Below are positions 22,734 through 30,640 of a stretch of 45,668 nucleotides of DNA, one piece after another. This DNA comes from an uncultured Bacteroidales bacterium (GTDB taxonomy: Bacteria > Bacteroidota > Bacteroidia > Bacteroidales > Paludibacteraceae), in contig CALAUA010000005.1 of the NCBI GenBank assembly GCA_937891975.1, positions 1 through 45,668 of the forward strand. Direction: 5' to 3'. The notes beneath the pieces are model-generated. The model was not told where the DNA came from. It did no database searches and saw nothing but the letters and a program-made list of their open reading frames with translations. Each line of letters begins with the position of its first letter. Position 1 is the first letter of the stretch. A program made the position numbers and the translations under genes.

Positions 22734-23579
22734 TTAGAGCTGTGCGCCGAGGGCGTTGTACTTAACACCATTCTTGATGATCACGAGTTGTCCGTTCTCG
22801 AAGAACTTAACAGTCTTGCTCTCTACAGCAGTGTTGCTGAGAGCAGTTGGGAAATTGCCTACGAGGACGATGTCGGTTACGTTGAAGGGATCGCCACTCT
22901 CTTTGTTGAACTGAATCATCCAGTGACCGGCGTTCGCCAGACGGTTACGGAGGTCATCGGTCAGCGGGAGTTCCATGTAGCCCTCACCTGCGGTCATGGC
23001 ATTTTGGTCAGCGATCTGTCCTTCAGCATCCCAGTTTTCTTTGATGTTGATGACAAAGTCCGAGCGGTTAGCCTCTGAATAGATACGGAGTGCAGTAGCT
23101 TTGCTCCAATCGACACCGGCATAGCCGTTCCAATAGAGTTCGAGCGTGGTCCATTCGTCCGCCCAGAAGAACCCGGTCCAAACAGTAAAACCTTCCTTGA
23201 GGGTTTTGCTCTCAAGAAGTTCTACCTTCGTGCAAGTGAAGTTAGCGCCGATGATTTCGAGGCCATAGGCTTTGAGACTATCCACTGCAGTCGGAGTAAG
23301 GAACTGCTCGAAAGCGCCGTCACCACTGATCCAAGCCGCCTCACGGCTACCTGCCAAGTGGTCAAAATGCTCGTTCATCACTTTGAACTCAATACCATCA
23401 GTAGCACCGGTGAAGTGCACTTTAATTAAGTTGCCGGGTTGAGCCGCTGCAAACTGATCAGCGGCAATCTGCAGACCACCATCAGCCCACGAAACATGCT
23501 TCGAACCGGTCCAGATGTCGGTAGCGTTAACACTCATTACCAGCGCTACGAAGAGCGCTACAAGAGAAATCTTTTTCAT
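22734..23579 (-). CDS. Secreted two-module protein (A-B), unknown, with type IX-like tail
   Basis: The 281-residue product has a signal peptide (to about 19), module A (about 20-118, starting 'DIWTGSKHVSW' and including 'KVMNEHFDHLAGSRE'), module B (about 128-245, 'VWTGFFWADEWTTLELYWNGY'...'MTAGEGYMELPLTDDLRNRL') and a tail ending 'LVIIKNGVKYNALGAQL'. Modules A and B each occur twice more in the 23801-25765 product. Both look like beta-sandwiches rich in surface Trp/Tyr, as in carbohydrate-binding modules, and sit in the middle of the fructan operon. Function as a surface fructan binder is inference; no named CBM family is recognised. Confidence 0.8.
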   Translation of the reverse strand: MKKISLVALFVALVMSVNATDIWTGSKHVSWADGGLQIAADQFAAAQPGNLIKVHFTGATDGIEFKVMNEHFDHLAGSREAAWISGDGAFEQFLTPTAVDSLKAYGLEIIGANFTCTKVELLESKTLKEGFTVWTGFFWADEWTTLELYWNGYAGVDWSKATALRIYSEANRSDFVINIKENWDAEGQIADQNAMTAGEGYMELPLTDDLRNRLANAGHWMIQFNKESGDPFNVTDIVLVGNFPTALSNTAVESKTVKFFENGQLVIIKNGVKYNALGAQL

Positions 23580-23630
23580 AATGATTTAATTTTAAAGGGT
23601 TGTTAATAAGTTATTATTGAGGTTGTTTAA

Positions 23631-23771
23631 TTAATCTCCTTCTGTGATCGAGGAGCCGGATGTAAATCCACCAATGCCAATCTTATTAGCAGAACCACTA
23701 CCTGCACAAAGCGCAGCCAAGTGATTTACCTGCACCGTTTCCATTTGAGGAGCGATATAATTCTTTTTCAT
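23631..23771 (-). CDS. 46-aa peptide between two secreted-protein genes
   Basis: A 47-codon frame begins at ATG 23771, 29 bp beyond the upstream gene's stop, and encodes MKKNYIAPQMETVQV followed by 'NHLAALCAGSG' and a Gly/Ser-rich end (GFTSGSSITEGD). Peptides with an 'MKKxYxxPxxExVxV...LxAGSG' start are common and unannotated in Prevotella-like genomes. There is no signal peptide; the LCAGSG point followed by a glycine-rich segment resembles leader/core peptides, but nothing around it looks like a maturation enzyme. The in-operon position, clean length and MKK start support real coding. Confidence 0.65.
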   Translation of the reverse strand: MKKNYIAPQMETVQVNHLAALCAGSGSANKIGIGGFTSGSSITEGD

Positions 23772-23800
23772 GGTTATATTCTTTTGATGGTTATACAAAT

Positions 23801-25765
23801 TTATTGAACGCGTACGCCTGTCACATTATAAAGTTGACCGTCACGAAGGATAAACAGTTGACCGTTCATCAGCACTTTCTTAAGGCTGAAGGCAGAAGGC
23901 TGAAGGCTTTCTACGCCGGTAGCCTGGTTTTCCACCGCAATCACGCGACGAATTCTACCGGGAACCGGGGCAATCGAAGTGATAGCACTCATATTGATAT
24001 AGGCACGGTTCGGAGCAATAGTTACGGCGCTATTCACCAAGTAGAGGAGGTTATTTTTCAGCACATAGGCATCCATCGGTACATCCATCGCCGATTCGCC
24101 AAGGTTGCCAACGAGACCATTAGCCTCTTGATCCTCCGCGCGTGGGCCAGTCATGGTGACGGTGATCTGGTCAGCCGAAGCCTGGAAGATATAAGGTTTG
24201 CCGGCCTCCATCGAAGCCACCTCTTCGATGGTGATACCCTCGGAAGCGTTGCCGCCTACGATACGGTACATCGTGGCGCCCTCTATCGTAGCCGCAGCAC
24301 GGCTAAGACAGATCGTACCATAGTTGCCGTTGGTCACCGTGCGGGTGTAGGGCTCCTCCATAACGAGCACGATGTCGGTTACGTTGAATGGATCGCCACC
24401 CTCTTTGTTGAACTGAACCAAGAGATGCTCCGAAGCAGCAATCTTCTCGCGCATGAAATCCGTCAGCGGTAGTTCCATATAACCCTCACCGGCAGTCATG
24501 GCGTTGATATTGGCGATCTCTACACCGCCGTTGATTTCCCAATTATCACGTACATTGAGCACGAAATCCGAGCGGTTCGCCTGGTGATAGAAACGGATTG
24601 CCTTGACATCATTGAAATCCACATAACGATAGCCGTTCCAATAGAGGTACATCGTGTTCCAATCGTCTGCCCAGAAGTAACCGGTCCACACATTGACACC
24701 TTCCGGCAGGGATGGCTTGCCGGCCTCTAACTCGACGCGCAACGCATTGAATCCATTACCGCCTATTTCCAAACCATATGCCTTCAGTTCCTCCACAGCT
24801 TTCGGGGTCAGGAAATGCTCAAAACGGCCGTTTCCTTTCAACTTAGCTTGCTCACGGCTACCTGCAAGGTGGTCAAAATGCTCGTTCATCACTTTCAGTT
24901 CAATCTCTTTCTCGGCATCGGTAGCATATTTAACGATGAGCTTCTGACCTGCCGTTGCGGTTGCAAAGAGCGCCTTATCCAATGTAATCACCGAACTCTC
25001 GCCATAATCTACATGCTGATTGCCTTTCCAGAGATAGGGTTTCTCCACGAGTGCAATCTCCGTTACGTTAAACGCAGCTTTGTCATCGCCATCGCCTTTG
25101 TAGAACTGCACGATAAGCTCATTGTCAATAGAAGCCAAGAGGGCACGTCTTTCGTCGGTCAAGGGCAACTCTACATAACCGTCTCCGGCAGTCATATCAC
25201 TAATACCGCCGATATGACCATGTTCCCAAGACTTCTTGAAGTTTACTTCAAAATCCGAGCGGTTCGCCTCGTGATATACACGGATAGCGGAATAGTCGTT
25301 CCAGTCGACTACCGACGCGATAGCAGGATAGAAGAGCATCTCACCCCATCCGTCAGCCCAATAGAGACCTCTCCACATAGTAGTCATGCCTTCGCGACCT
25401 TCTACTTCGTTCAGTTCCACTTTCGTTACTGTGAAATTCTCGCCAACGATCTCCAAATCGTGCGCTTTAATGGCATCTATAGCGCCCGGAGTGAGGTATA
25501 GTTCGTAAGCACCCTCGTCGTTGATCCACGCGTTCTTGCGCGATCCAGCGATGTTTACGCCATTCGCCTTGAATTCGATACCATCCGAGGCATTGGTATA
25601 GAACACTTTCAGTGCATTACCGGGCCGAGCGCCCGCAAAAGTAGTGGCATTCAGATTCAGGGCTGTACCCCACGTAACGGCCTGGCTACCCGTCCAGATT
25701 TCCGTTGCCTTCGCGTTGAACAAGAACGCCAAGGCGAATAGCATCAATAGAGAGATTTTTCTCAT
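23801..25765 (-). CDS. Secreted A-B-A-B modular protein with type IX-like tail
   Basis: The 654-residue product has a signal peptide (to about 20) and four modules: A1 (21-122), B1 (128-242), A2 (245-350) and B2 (357-471). A modules begin with 'WTG/WKG' and have 'LTPxAxxxxKAxxLEI'; B modules have 'YWADxWxxMxxY', 'RFYHxANRSDF' and 'MTAGxGYxELPLTD'. A C-terminal domain (473-600, 'NGNYGTICLSRAA') of the kind seen at the ends of Prevotella surface proteins precedes a tail ending 'LFILRDGQLYNVTGVRVQ'. The 22734-23579 product is a one-copy version. Residues 619-630 are encoded by a 7-nt tandem repeat. Likely a surface fructan-binding protein; family unnamed. Confidence 0.82.
   Translation of the reverse strand: MRKISLLMLFALAFLFNAKATEIWTGSQAVTWGTALNLNATTFAGARPGNALKVFYTNASDGIEFKANGVNIAGSRKNAWINDEGAYELYLTPGAIDAIKAHDLEIVGENFTVTKVELNEVEGREGMTTMWRGLYWADGWGEMLFYPAIASVVDWNDYSAIRVYHEANRSDFEVNFKKSWEHGHIGGISDMTAGDGYVELPLTDERRALLASIDNELIVQFYKGDGDDKAAFNVTEIALVEKPYLWKGNQHVDYGESSVITLDKALFATATAGQKLIVKYATDAEKEIELKVMNEHFDHLAGSREQAKLKGNGRFEHFLTPKAVEELKAYGLEIGGNGFNALRVELEAGKPSLPEGVNVWTGYFWADDWNTMYLYWNGYRYVDFNDVKAIRFYHQANRSDFVLNVRDNWEINGGVEIANINAMTAGEGYMELPLTDFMREKIAASEHLLVQFNKEGGDPFNVTDIVLVMEEPYTRTVTNGNYGTICLSRAAATIEGATMYRIVGGNASEGITIEEVASMEAGKPYIFQASADQITVTMTGPRAEDQEANGLVGNLGESAMDVPMDAYVLKNNLLYLVNSAVTIAPNRAYINMSAITSIAPVPGRIRRVIAVENQATGVESLQPSAFSLKKVLMNGQLFILRDGQLYNVTGVRVQ
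23882..23909 (-). repeat. In-frame 7-nt tandem repeat in the A-B-A-B gene
   Basis: Four heptads (AAGGCTG, AAGGCAG, AAGGCTG, AAGGCTT on the plus strand) encode the linker SLQPSAFSLKK just before the sorting-like tail. Confidence 0.8.
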
Positions 25766-25785
25766 AATGATTAAAGATTAAGTGG

Positions 25786-27414
25786 TTAGTATTGTTTGAG
25801 TTGGATATCTTTGACGGTCATTGCGCCTTCGTAGCAGTTGACGGACCAGCAGTTGCGCTGGATGCCATAGATACGCTGGGTATAAGTGAGCACGTCGTTG
25901 ATATACATTACAAGCACGGAGTTGTCGGTATAGATGTTGATATTATACGTTCTATCCGCAGGAATTGGGAAAGGATAGCTGCCGCCACCTTTGAGTTCCC
26001 ATTTGCCCTGCTCCTCTTCGAAACGGATATAGTTATTATTGCCGTCGGGGCAGACCATGATGCTGTAGTATTTCTCGTAGGTCTTGTCGCCGTCTTTGCG
26101 GTCGCCGCGAACGAAGGAGATGCCGAATCGGTCGGCTTTGTCAGCGGTGGTGACGGTCATGGATATATGGTTGTGGTAGCCGAGGGTGTTGAACATGACG
26201 GAGCTGTAGCCTTTCATGGAATACACACCGTCCGCGATGCTCAGATTGCCTTCTTCCTCGCCCCATTTCTTAACCGGTTTGAGGGTGGCTGGTTGATTAT
26301 ATTTGTTGCGGATAGCGGGTACCTCCGCCGTATAGAGGGTACCATCCTCACGCTGCATCAGGCGATGCACCACCAGAGTTCCCGCCCAGTTGGGCTCGGC
26401 ATCGGGACTGATATCCGTGTTGTCCTTGCCCCGGCGCTCGGGACACCAACCCCACATATAGCGGTCCGTACCGTCGGAGGCGGTGTTGCCTGCATAGAAA
26501 GCACGACTATCCAGCGCGCCCTCCTTGCTGTCCGGCCAGTGAGGAGCGGTAGCCGACTTGAGTTCGGAGATCGTACGACCTTTGAGATAGTGCACACGGC
26601 GCTCAAAACCGCTAATGTCGCTATAGGTCAAATACCACCAGTCGCCCATTTGGAAGACATTGGGGCACTCTAAGAAACGATCCCATACCATCTTGGTGAA
26701 CACGCCTTTGTGCTCCCAGGTCTGGAGGTCGGCGGAGAAGAACTCCGCGAAGCAGCCGTCCTTGTCTTCGGCACGCGAACCCGCAGGCATTGGTTTGGTA
26801 GCGACAATCATATGATAGCCGTCTTCCATTTTCCAAATAAACGGATCGCGGAAATTGAGCGTGCTATAGCCGTAGTCACCTCCGCGCAGACGGAATAGCG
26901 GATCTTTGGTCCAGGTCTTGAAGTCCGGACTGGTGGCGCGCATCACGACTTGGCGATCCTCGTCAGCTGCAGGTTTGTAGCGCTCGCCGGTATAATAGAT
27001 ATAATACAGCTTCTGCGCTTCGTCATAAACGACGCAACCGGTACCGATGGCGGCATCTTGCTCTCCTGCACGTCCGGTAGGCAGTACTTCGCCCATCGGG
27101 GTGTAGCTAGCGCAGTCGGTGGTACGGATGCCCCACAAGGGGTGGTAAGTAGCCTCCATATTCTGCTCGAAATTTTGGAGATAAAGGATCTTGTACTCAT
27201 TCTCCACCGGATCGTAGAACGGAAGCGGATCACCTGCAGATCCTGCGGAAGGAATATAATAGGTAGTCGTTCCTGCCTCATCCGTGGCATTAAAGTAGGC
27301 GGTGATGTTCTCCCAGTCCTTCTGCTCCTGCGGGATATTCTCCTGGCAGGACGTCATAAAGGTACAAAGGCACAATGTACCAAAGACAAAGGATATGATT
27401 TTCTTGCTTTTCAT
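25786..27414 (-). CDS. Divergent GH32 enzyme, surface lipoprotein
   Basis: The 542-residue product has a lipoprotein signal (FMTSC, Cys23) followed by acidic/polar residues suiting surface export. GH32 signatures: AGDPLPFYD (nucleophile Asp62), FRDPFIW and ECPNVFQ (acid/base Glu). A C-terminal beta-sandwich (from about 390, 'YYSIMVCPDGNNN') ends the protein at 'KDIQLKQY' without a sorting tail. It sits directly after the DUF4960 protein gene, the position taken by the surface endo-acting GH32 enzyme in the B. thetaiotaomicron levan locus, so an endo-fructanase is the best guess; levan versus inulin cannot be read from sequence. Confidence 0.9.
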   Translation of the reverse strand: MKSKKIISFVFGTLCLCTFMTSCQENIPQEQKDWENITAYFNATDEAGTTTYYIPSAGSAGDPLPFYDPVENEYKILYLQNFEQNMEATYHPLWGIRTTDCASYTPMGEVLPTGRAGEQDAAIGTGCVVYDEAQKLYYIYYTGERYKPAADEDRQVVMRATSPDFKTWTKDPLFRLRGGDYGYSTLNFRDPFIWKMEDGYHMIVATKPMPAGSRAEDKDGCFAEFFSADLQTWEHKGVFTKMVWDRFLECPNVFQMGDWWYLTYSDISGFERRVHYLKGRTISELKSATAPHWPDSKEGALDSRAFYAGNTASDGTDRYMWGWCPERRGKDNTDISPDAEPNWAGTLVVHRLMQREDGTLYTAEVPAIRNKYNQPATLKPVKKWGEEEGNLSIADGVYSMKGYSSVMFNTLGYHNHISMTVTTADKADRFGISFVRGDRKDGDKTYEKYYSIMVCPDGNNNYIRFEEEQGKWELKGGGSYPFPIPADRTYNINIYTDNSVLVMYINDVLTYTQRIYGIQRNCWSVNCYEGAMTVKDIQLKQY

Positions 27415-27420
27415 ATAGCT

Positions 27421-28809
27421 TTATTGCTTTAAGTAATTAAATGCATTTTCAGTTATCTTGGCGATGTTCTTGTGGTAGTACGAGGTGTATTCGCTCGGAT
27501 CAGCGGCGGTGTACCAGTCGTAGCAACCCGATCCGATACAGATGATCGTACCGTGTTCTGCTGTCTTGCGGAACTCCCATGCTACTACTGCATCCGTACC
27601 GCCGGCGATATCGTACGCACCGGTTTTCTCGTGGAAGACATCGCGGTCTGCATATCCGCCCCAGTCGGAACCGATATGGTACTGCGCGGTGGAGTTCGTG
27701 ATCTTATAACCCTCGTCACAAGTATAGACGTGATCCGGCGCTGAGGGGTTCATGGTCAGGTTCTGCCAGAGGGCATGGTCGGTATGACCGGTGATAGCGA
27801 ACTCCCACGGACTGCCTACGCGCTCTGCATCAGCTTCCTTACCGCCCCATGCATTATTCGGGAAGCACTCTGCTTCGCCTAAATAGTACGGTAGGTTCAC
27901 CGCATAACGGGTCAGCAGGAACGATCCACCGGCATGGTAGAACTCTTTGAGTTTGTCGAGCACGGTATAATCGACTGCTTCGGGAGCGTTTGCCTCAAAG
28001 GCACCCTTACCCTCCAGACCTCCGTCCTTATGGAAATGCCACCAGATTACCTTGCAATCCTTCATCTCTACCCTTCCTGCTGCCAGATCAGCGAAGGAAG
28101 CATAGTCTGAGTTCTCCACATTGGTAAGCATCCAGTTAACCGCCTCTTGCTCCTCGGGGTTGAGTTGCGCAGCCGTTAGAGCCAAACCCAAATAGAGCAC
28201 AACCGGATTACCTTTTTCCCGGACGGTTACCTTGTAGGTAGTGGAAGCTGTGTTGTAGGTCACGGTGAAGTCCACCGGGTTGGTGAAGTCGCACGGCATT
28301 CCGGAATGTGGCGATACGGTAGCGCCGTCGGTAGTCTTGATATTCGGGATCAAGGTCTTAAGATCCGTGCCAATAGGCACAGAGACACTGATCGTATGCG
28401 CCACTTGGTCAATGATACCTACATAGAGCTCATTGAGCGTGAAGGAGAGGATACGGGCCTCGTCGTGCTTAACGCGCACTTTGTAGTCGCGATAGACATT
28501 GCCGTTCTCTACGTGGAGCACGATCGGAGAAGTCATATTCACCTGCTCGCCTTGACCGGGCGTAGCCTTTGCTCCGGCAGAAACACGGAGCGTGGTGATG
28601 GTCATCAGATGGTCGTCGTGAACCTCGGGAACGGCTACCGTTACCGTGGCCGAAGCATGATCCACTACGCCCGGATAGATTTCATCCAGTACCAGTGAGT
28701 CAATAAGGCAGTCTCCATCTACGTTAAACGGGTTGTCCTTTTCCTGGCAGGAAACCAATACGGTACAAAGGGACAATGTACAAAGTACTATTTTATAGAA
28801 TGTCTTCAT
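27421..28809 (-). CDS. DUF4960 surface glycan-binding lipoprotein of the fructan locus
   Basis: The 462-residue product (from MKTFYKIVLC; an ATG 7 codons upstream is less likely as it precedes the signal) has a lipoprotein signal (VLVSC). Two beta-sandwich repeats follow (about 33-117 and 120-195, each opening 'ILSFTLNELYVGIID'-like and ending 'YKVxVR'), then the DUF4960 domain (about 200-460, with 'WWHFHKDGG', 'FLLTRYAVNLPYYLGE' and 'IICIGSGCYDW'). DUF4960 proteins accompany SusC/SusD of fructan loci, and the one in B. thetaiotaomicron binds levan at the cell surface. It lies between susD and the surface GH32. Confidence 0.88.
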   Translation of the reverse strand: MKTFYKIVLCTLSLCTVLVSCQEKDNPFNVDGDCLIDSLVLDEIYPGVVDHASATVTVAVPEVHDDHLMTITTLRVSAGAKATPGQGEQVNMTSPIVLHVENGNVYRDYKVRVKHDEARILSFTLNELYVGIIDQVAHTISVSVPIGTDLKTLIPNIKTTDGATVSPHSGMPCDFTNPVDFTVTYNTASTTYKVTVREKGNPVVLYLGLALTAAQLNPEEQEAVNWMLTNVENSDYASFADLAAGRVEMKDCKVIWWHFHKDGGLEGKGAFEANAPEAVDYTVLDKLKEFYHAGGSFLLTRYAVNLPYYLGEAECFPNNAWGGKEADAERVGSPWEFAITGHTDHALWQNLTMNPSAPDHVYTCDEGYKITNSTAQYHIGSDWGGYADRDVFHEKTGAYDIAGGTDAVVAWEFRKTAEHGTIICIGSGCYDWYTAADPSEYTSYYHKNIAKITENAFNYLKQ

Positions 28810-28817
28810 AACGCAAT

Positions 28818-28846
28818 ATTCATTATTCATTATTCATTATTCATTA
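28818..28846. repeat. Tandem 7-nt repeat, ATTCATT units
   Basis: Four consecutive units of period 7 fill the gap between susD and the DUF4960 gene and overlap the last codon of susD. Confidence 0.85.
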
Positions 28847-30565
28847 CCATCCTCCTATGTTTTGTTTGTAATGACCGTTGGAAGCGGATACCTGCTCATG
28901 AGGAATAGGCAGATACTCGTTTTTGTTAGCGGTGAAAGACGCTGAGGTATAAATACGGCAGTCGTTAGCCTCCTCTACGTAGTACTTGTTGATCACCTGC
29001 GCTGCTTCGCCCCAACGCACGAGGTCGAAGAATCGCTCGCTCTCCATCGCCAGTTCCAGACGGCGCTCCATCTTCACTTTAGCCAGTGCGTTCGAATAGT
29101 CAGTATAGGGCTTGACGCGGATCTTGGCTCCGTAGTTGGTGTCATATCCGGCGAGCATGCCGATGCTGCGCGATGCGCGGTTGCGTAGCTGGTTAACCAG
29201 TTCGATAGCCTCTGCGTCGCGTCCTAACTGGGCCATAGCCTCAGCGCGCATCAGCAGTACATCTGCGTAGCGAACCACGATACGGTTCATCGGCGTACCG
29301 AACCACAGGGCGGAACGGATGAGATAGCCGCTCTCGGGATCGACATTGTGCTTCAGCGTCACGTGGTAGCCGTACAGACCGTTGGAACGGCTCCAGTTAT
29401 GCGTACGGCTCATGATCAGGTTCGGATTGAACTCATACGGGAATCCGGCGATACCTACCGTCAGCCACAATCGCGGATCGGCATTGTCGGTAGAAGCATC
29501 GAAATCCTTGTCGTTGAAAGTGTCGATGAACGGCAGACCTTCGGCGTCGGTGCGGAAGGCATTAACGAGGTTCTGGCTCGGTTTGTAGAAATCGCAACCG
29601 CCGTCCGTCACGCCTTCTATACCCGGCACCATCAGACCGTACGACCAGTTGCAGTTACCTAAATTTGTTCCGTCGTTGGTCGAGTATTGCATCGCCCAAA
29701 GGCTCTCCTTGCCGTTCTCATACTGCGGCTCCGGACGGAAGTTGTTATGGAAATCATCCTCCAAACCATACCCGCCGGCGGTATAGATACCCTCCTCGGT
29801 GTATTGGAGCACTTTGGCCAAATCTTCACGGTTGATTCCGGTCACCTGATGAGAAGCCGGATCGTCCTGACGGTAAGCCTTGTACAGATATACTTTCGCT
29901 AATAATGCAGCGGCAGATGCCTGCGTCGGACGCCCTTTGTCCGCCTGCGTGGCGGGTAATACGCCATACGCATATTCAAGGTCATCGGCGATGAGTTGCC
30001 ACCCCTCGTCGTTGCTATATTTGGTGTTACTCAATTCGTTATAGTCCGCCTGCTTCATCATCGGATCGATGACAAAGGGGATATTCTTGTACAACCGTTT
30101 AAGCAGGAAATGACCATACGCACGCAAGAACTTCATTTCGCCCAGGCGTTGCGCTTTGAGCTGATAACTGTTGTCCATGGCGTCCAACGCAGCGATGGCG
30201 GCGTTGACACGGCTCAGACAGTTATACAGACGCACCCACATGTCGTTGATATTCCAGTTGGTCGTCAATATACCCTGACTTACCTCTAACTGATGGAAGA
30301 CATCTCCGTCGTTCTCCGAGATACCACCTTTGTATGCGTCGTCGGAGCGGACATCGAAATTCCACATCGAGAAAGACGAGTTGATATCTTCTGCGGAGAT
30401 GAAGATAGCATAAGCGGAGATACAGATATTGTCGATATATAACGGATCGTTTACTTGTTCCTCACTCAGCGTTGCCTGCGGCACATCATGGTTAAGAAAG
30501 CTGTCGCAAGCGGTACAAAGGAGCAATGTACTAAGTACAAAAGCTATTTTATTGATTGTTTTCAT
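28844..30565 (-). CDS. susD: SusD/RagB family glycan-binding lipoprotein (fructan locus)
   Basis: The 573-residue product starts MKTINKIAFVLSTLLLCTAC with lipidation at Cys20; an ATG three codons upstream is equally possible. SusD hallmarks include 'AYGHFLLKRLYKNIPFVIDP' in the TPR-like part, 'YADVLLMRAEAMAQLGRDAEAIELVNQLRNRA' and the C-terminal 'RRLELAMESERFFDLVRWGEA'. It forms the lid of the SusC porin encoded 75 bp upstream and binds fructan oligosaccharides, a substrate inferred from the GH32 and DUF4960 neighbours. Confidence 0.95.
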   Translation of the reverse strand: MKTINKIAFVLSTLLLCTACDSFLNHDVPQATLSEEQVNDPLYIDNICISAYAIFISAEDINSSFSMWNFDVRSDDAYKGGISENDGDVFHQLEVSQGILTTNWNINDMWVRLYNCLSRVNAAIAALDAMDNSYQLKAQRLGEMKFLRAYGHFLLKRLYKNIPFVIDPMMKQADYNELSNTKYSNDEGWQLIADDLEYAYGVLPATQADKGRPTQASAAALLAKVYLYKAYRQDDPASHQVTGINREDLAKVLQYTEEGIYTAGGYGLEDDFHNNFRPEPQYENGKESLWAMQYSTNDGTNLGNCNWSYGLMVPGIEGVTDGGCDFYKPSQNLVNAFRTDAEGLPFIDTFNDKDFDASTDNADPRLWLTVGIAGFPYEFNPNLIMSRTHNWSRSNGLYGYHVTLKHNVDPESGYLIRSALWFGTPMNRIVVRYADVLLMRAEAMAQLGRDAEAIELVNQLRNRASRSIGMLAGYDTNYGAKIRVKPYTDYSNALAKVKMERRLELAMESERFFDLVRWGEAAQVINKYYVEEANDCRIYTSASFTANKNEYLPIPHEQVSASNGHYKQNIGGW

Positions 30566-30640
30566 ACTATTCATAATTAGTAGTTTATCTTTGAGCAGCC
30601 GTAGGCTGCGGTCTTTTTTCTTTGAGCGAAGCGGTTTCGT

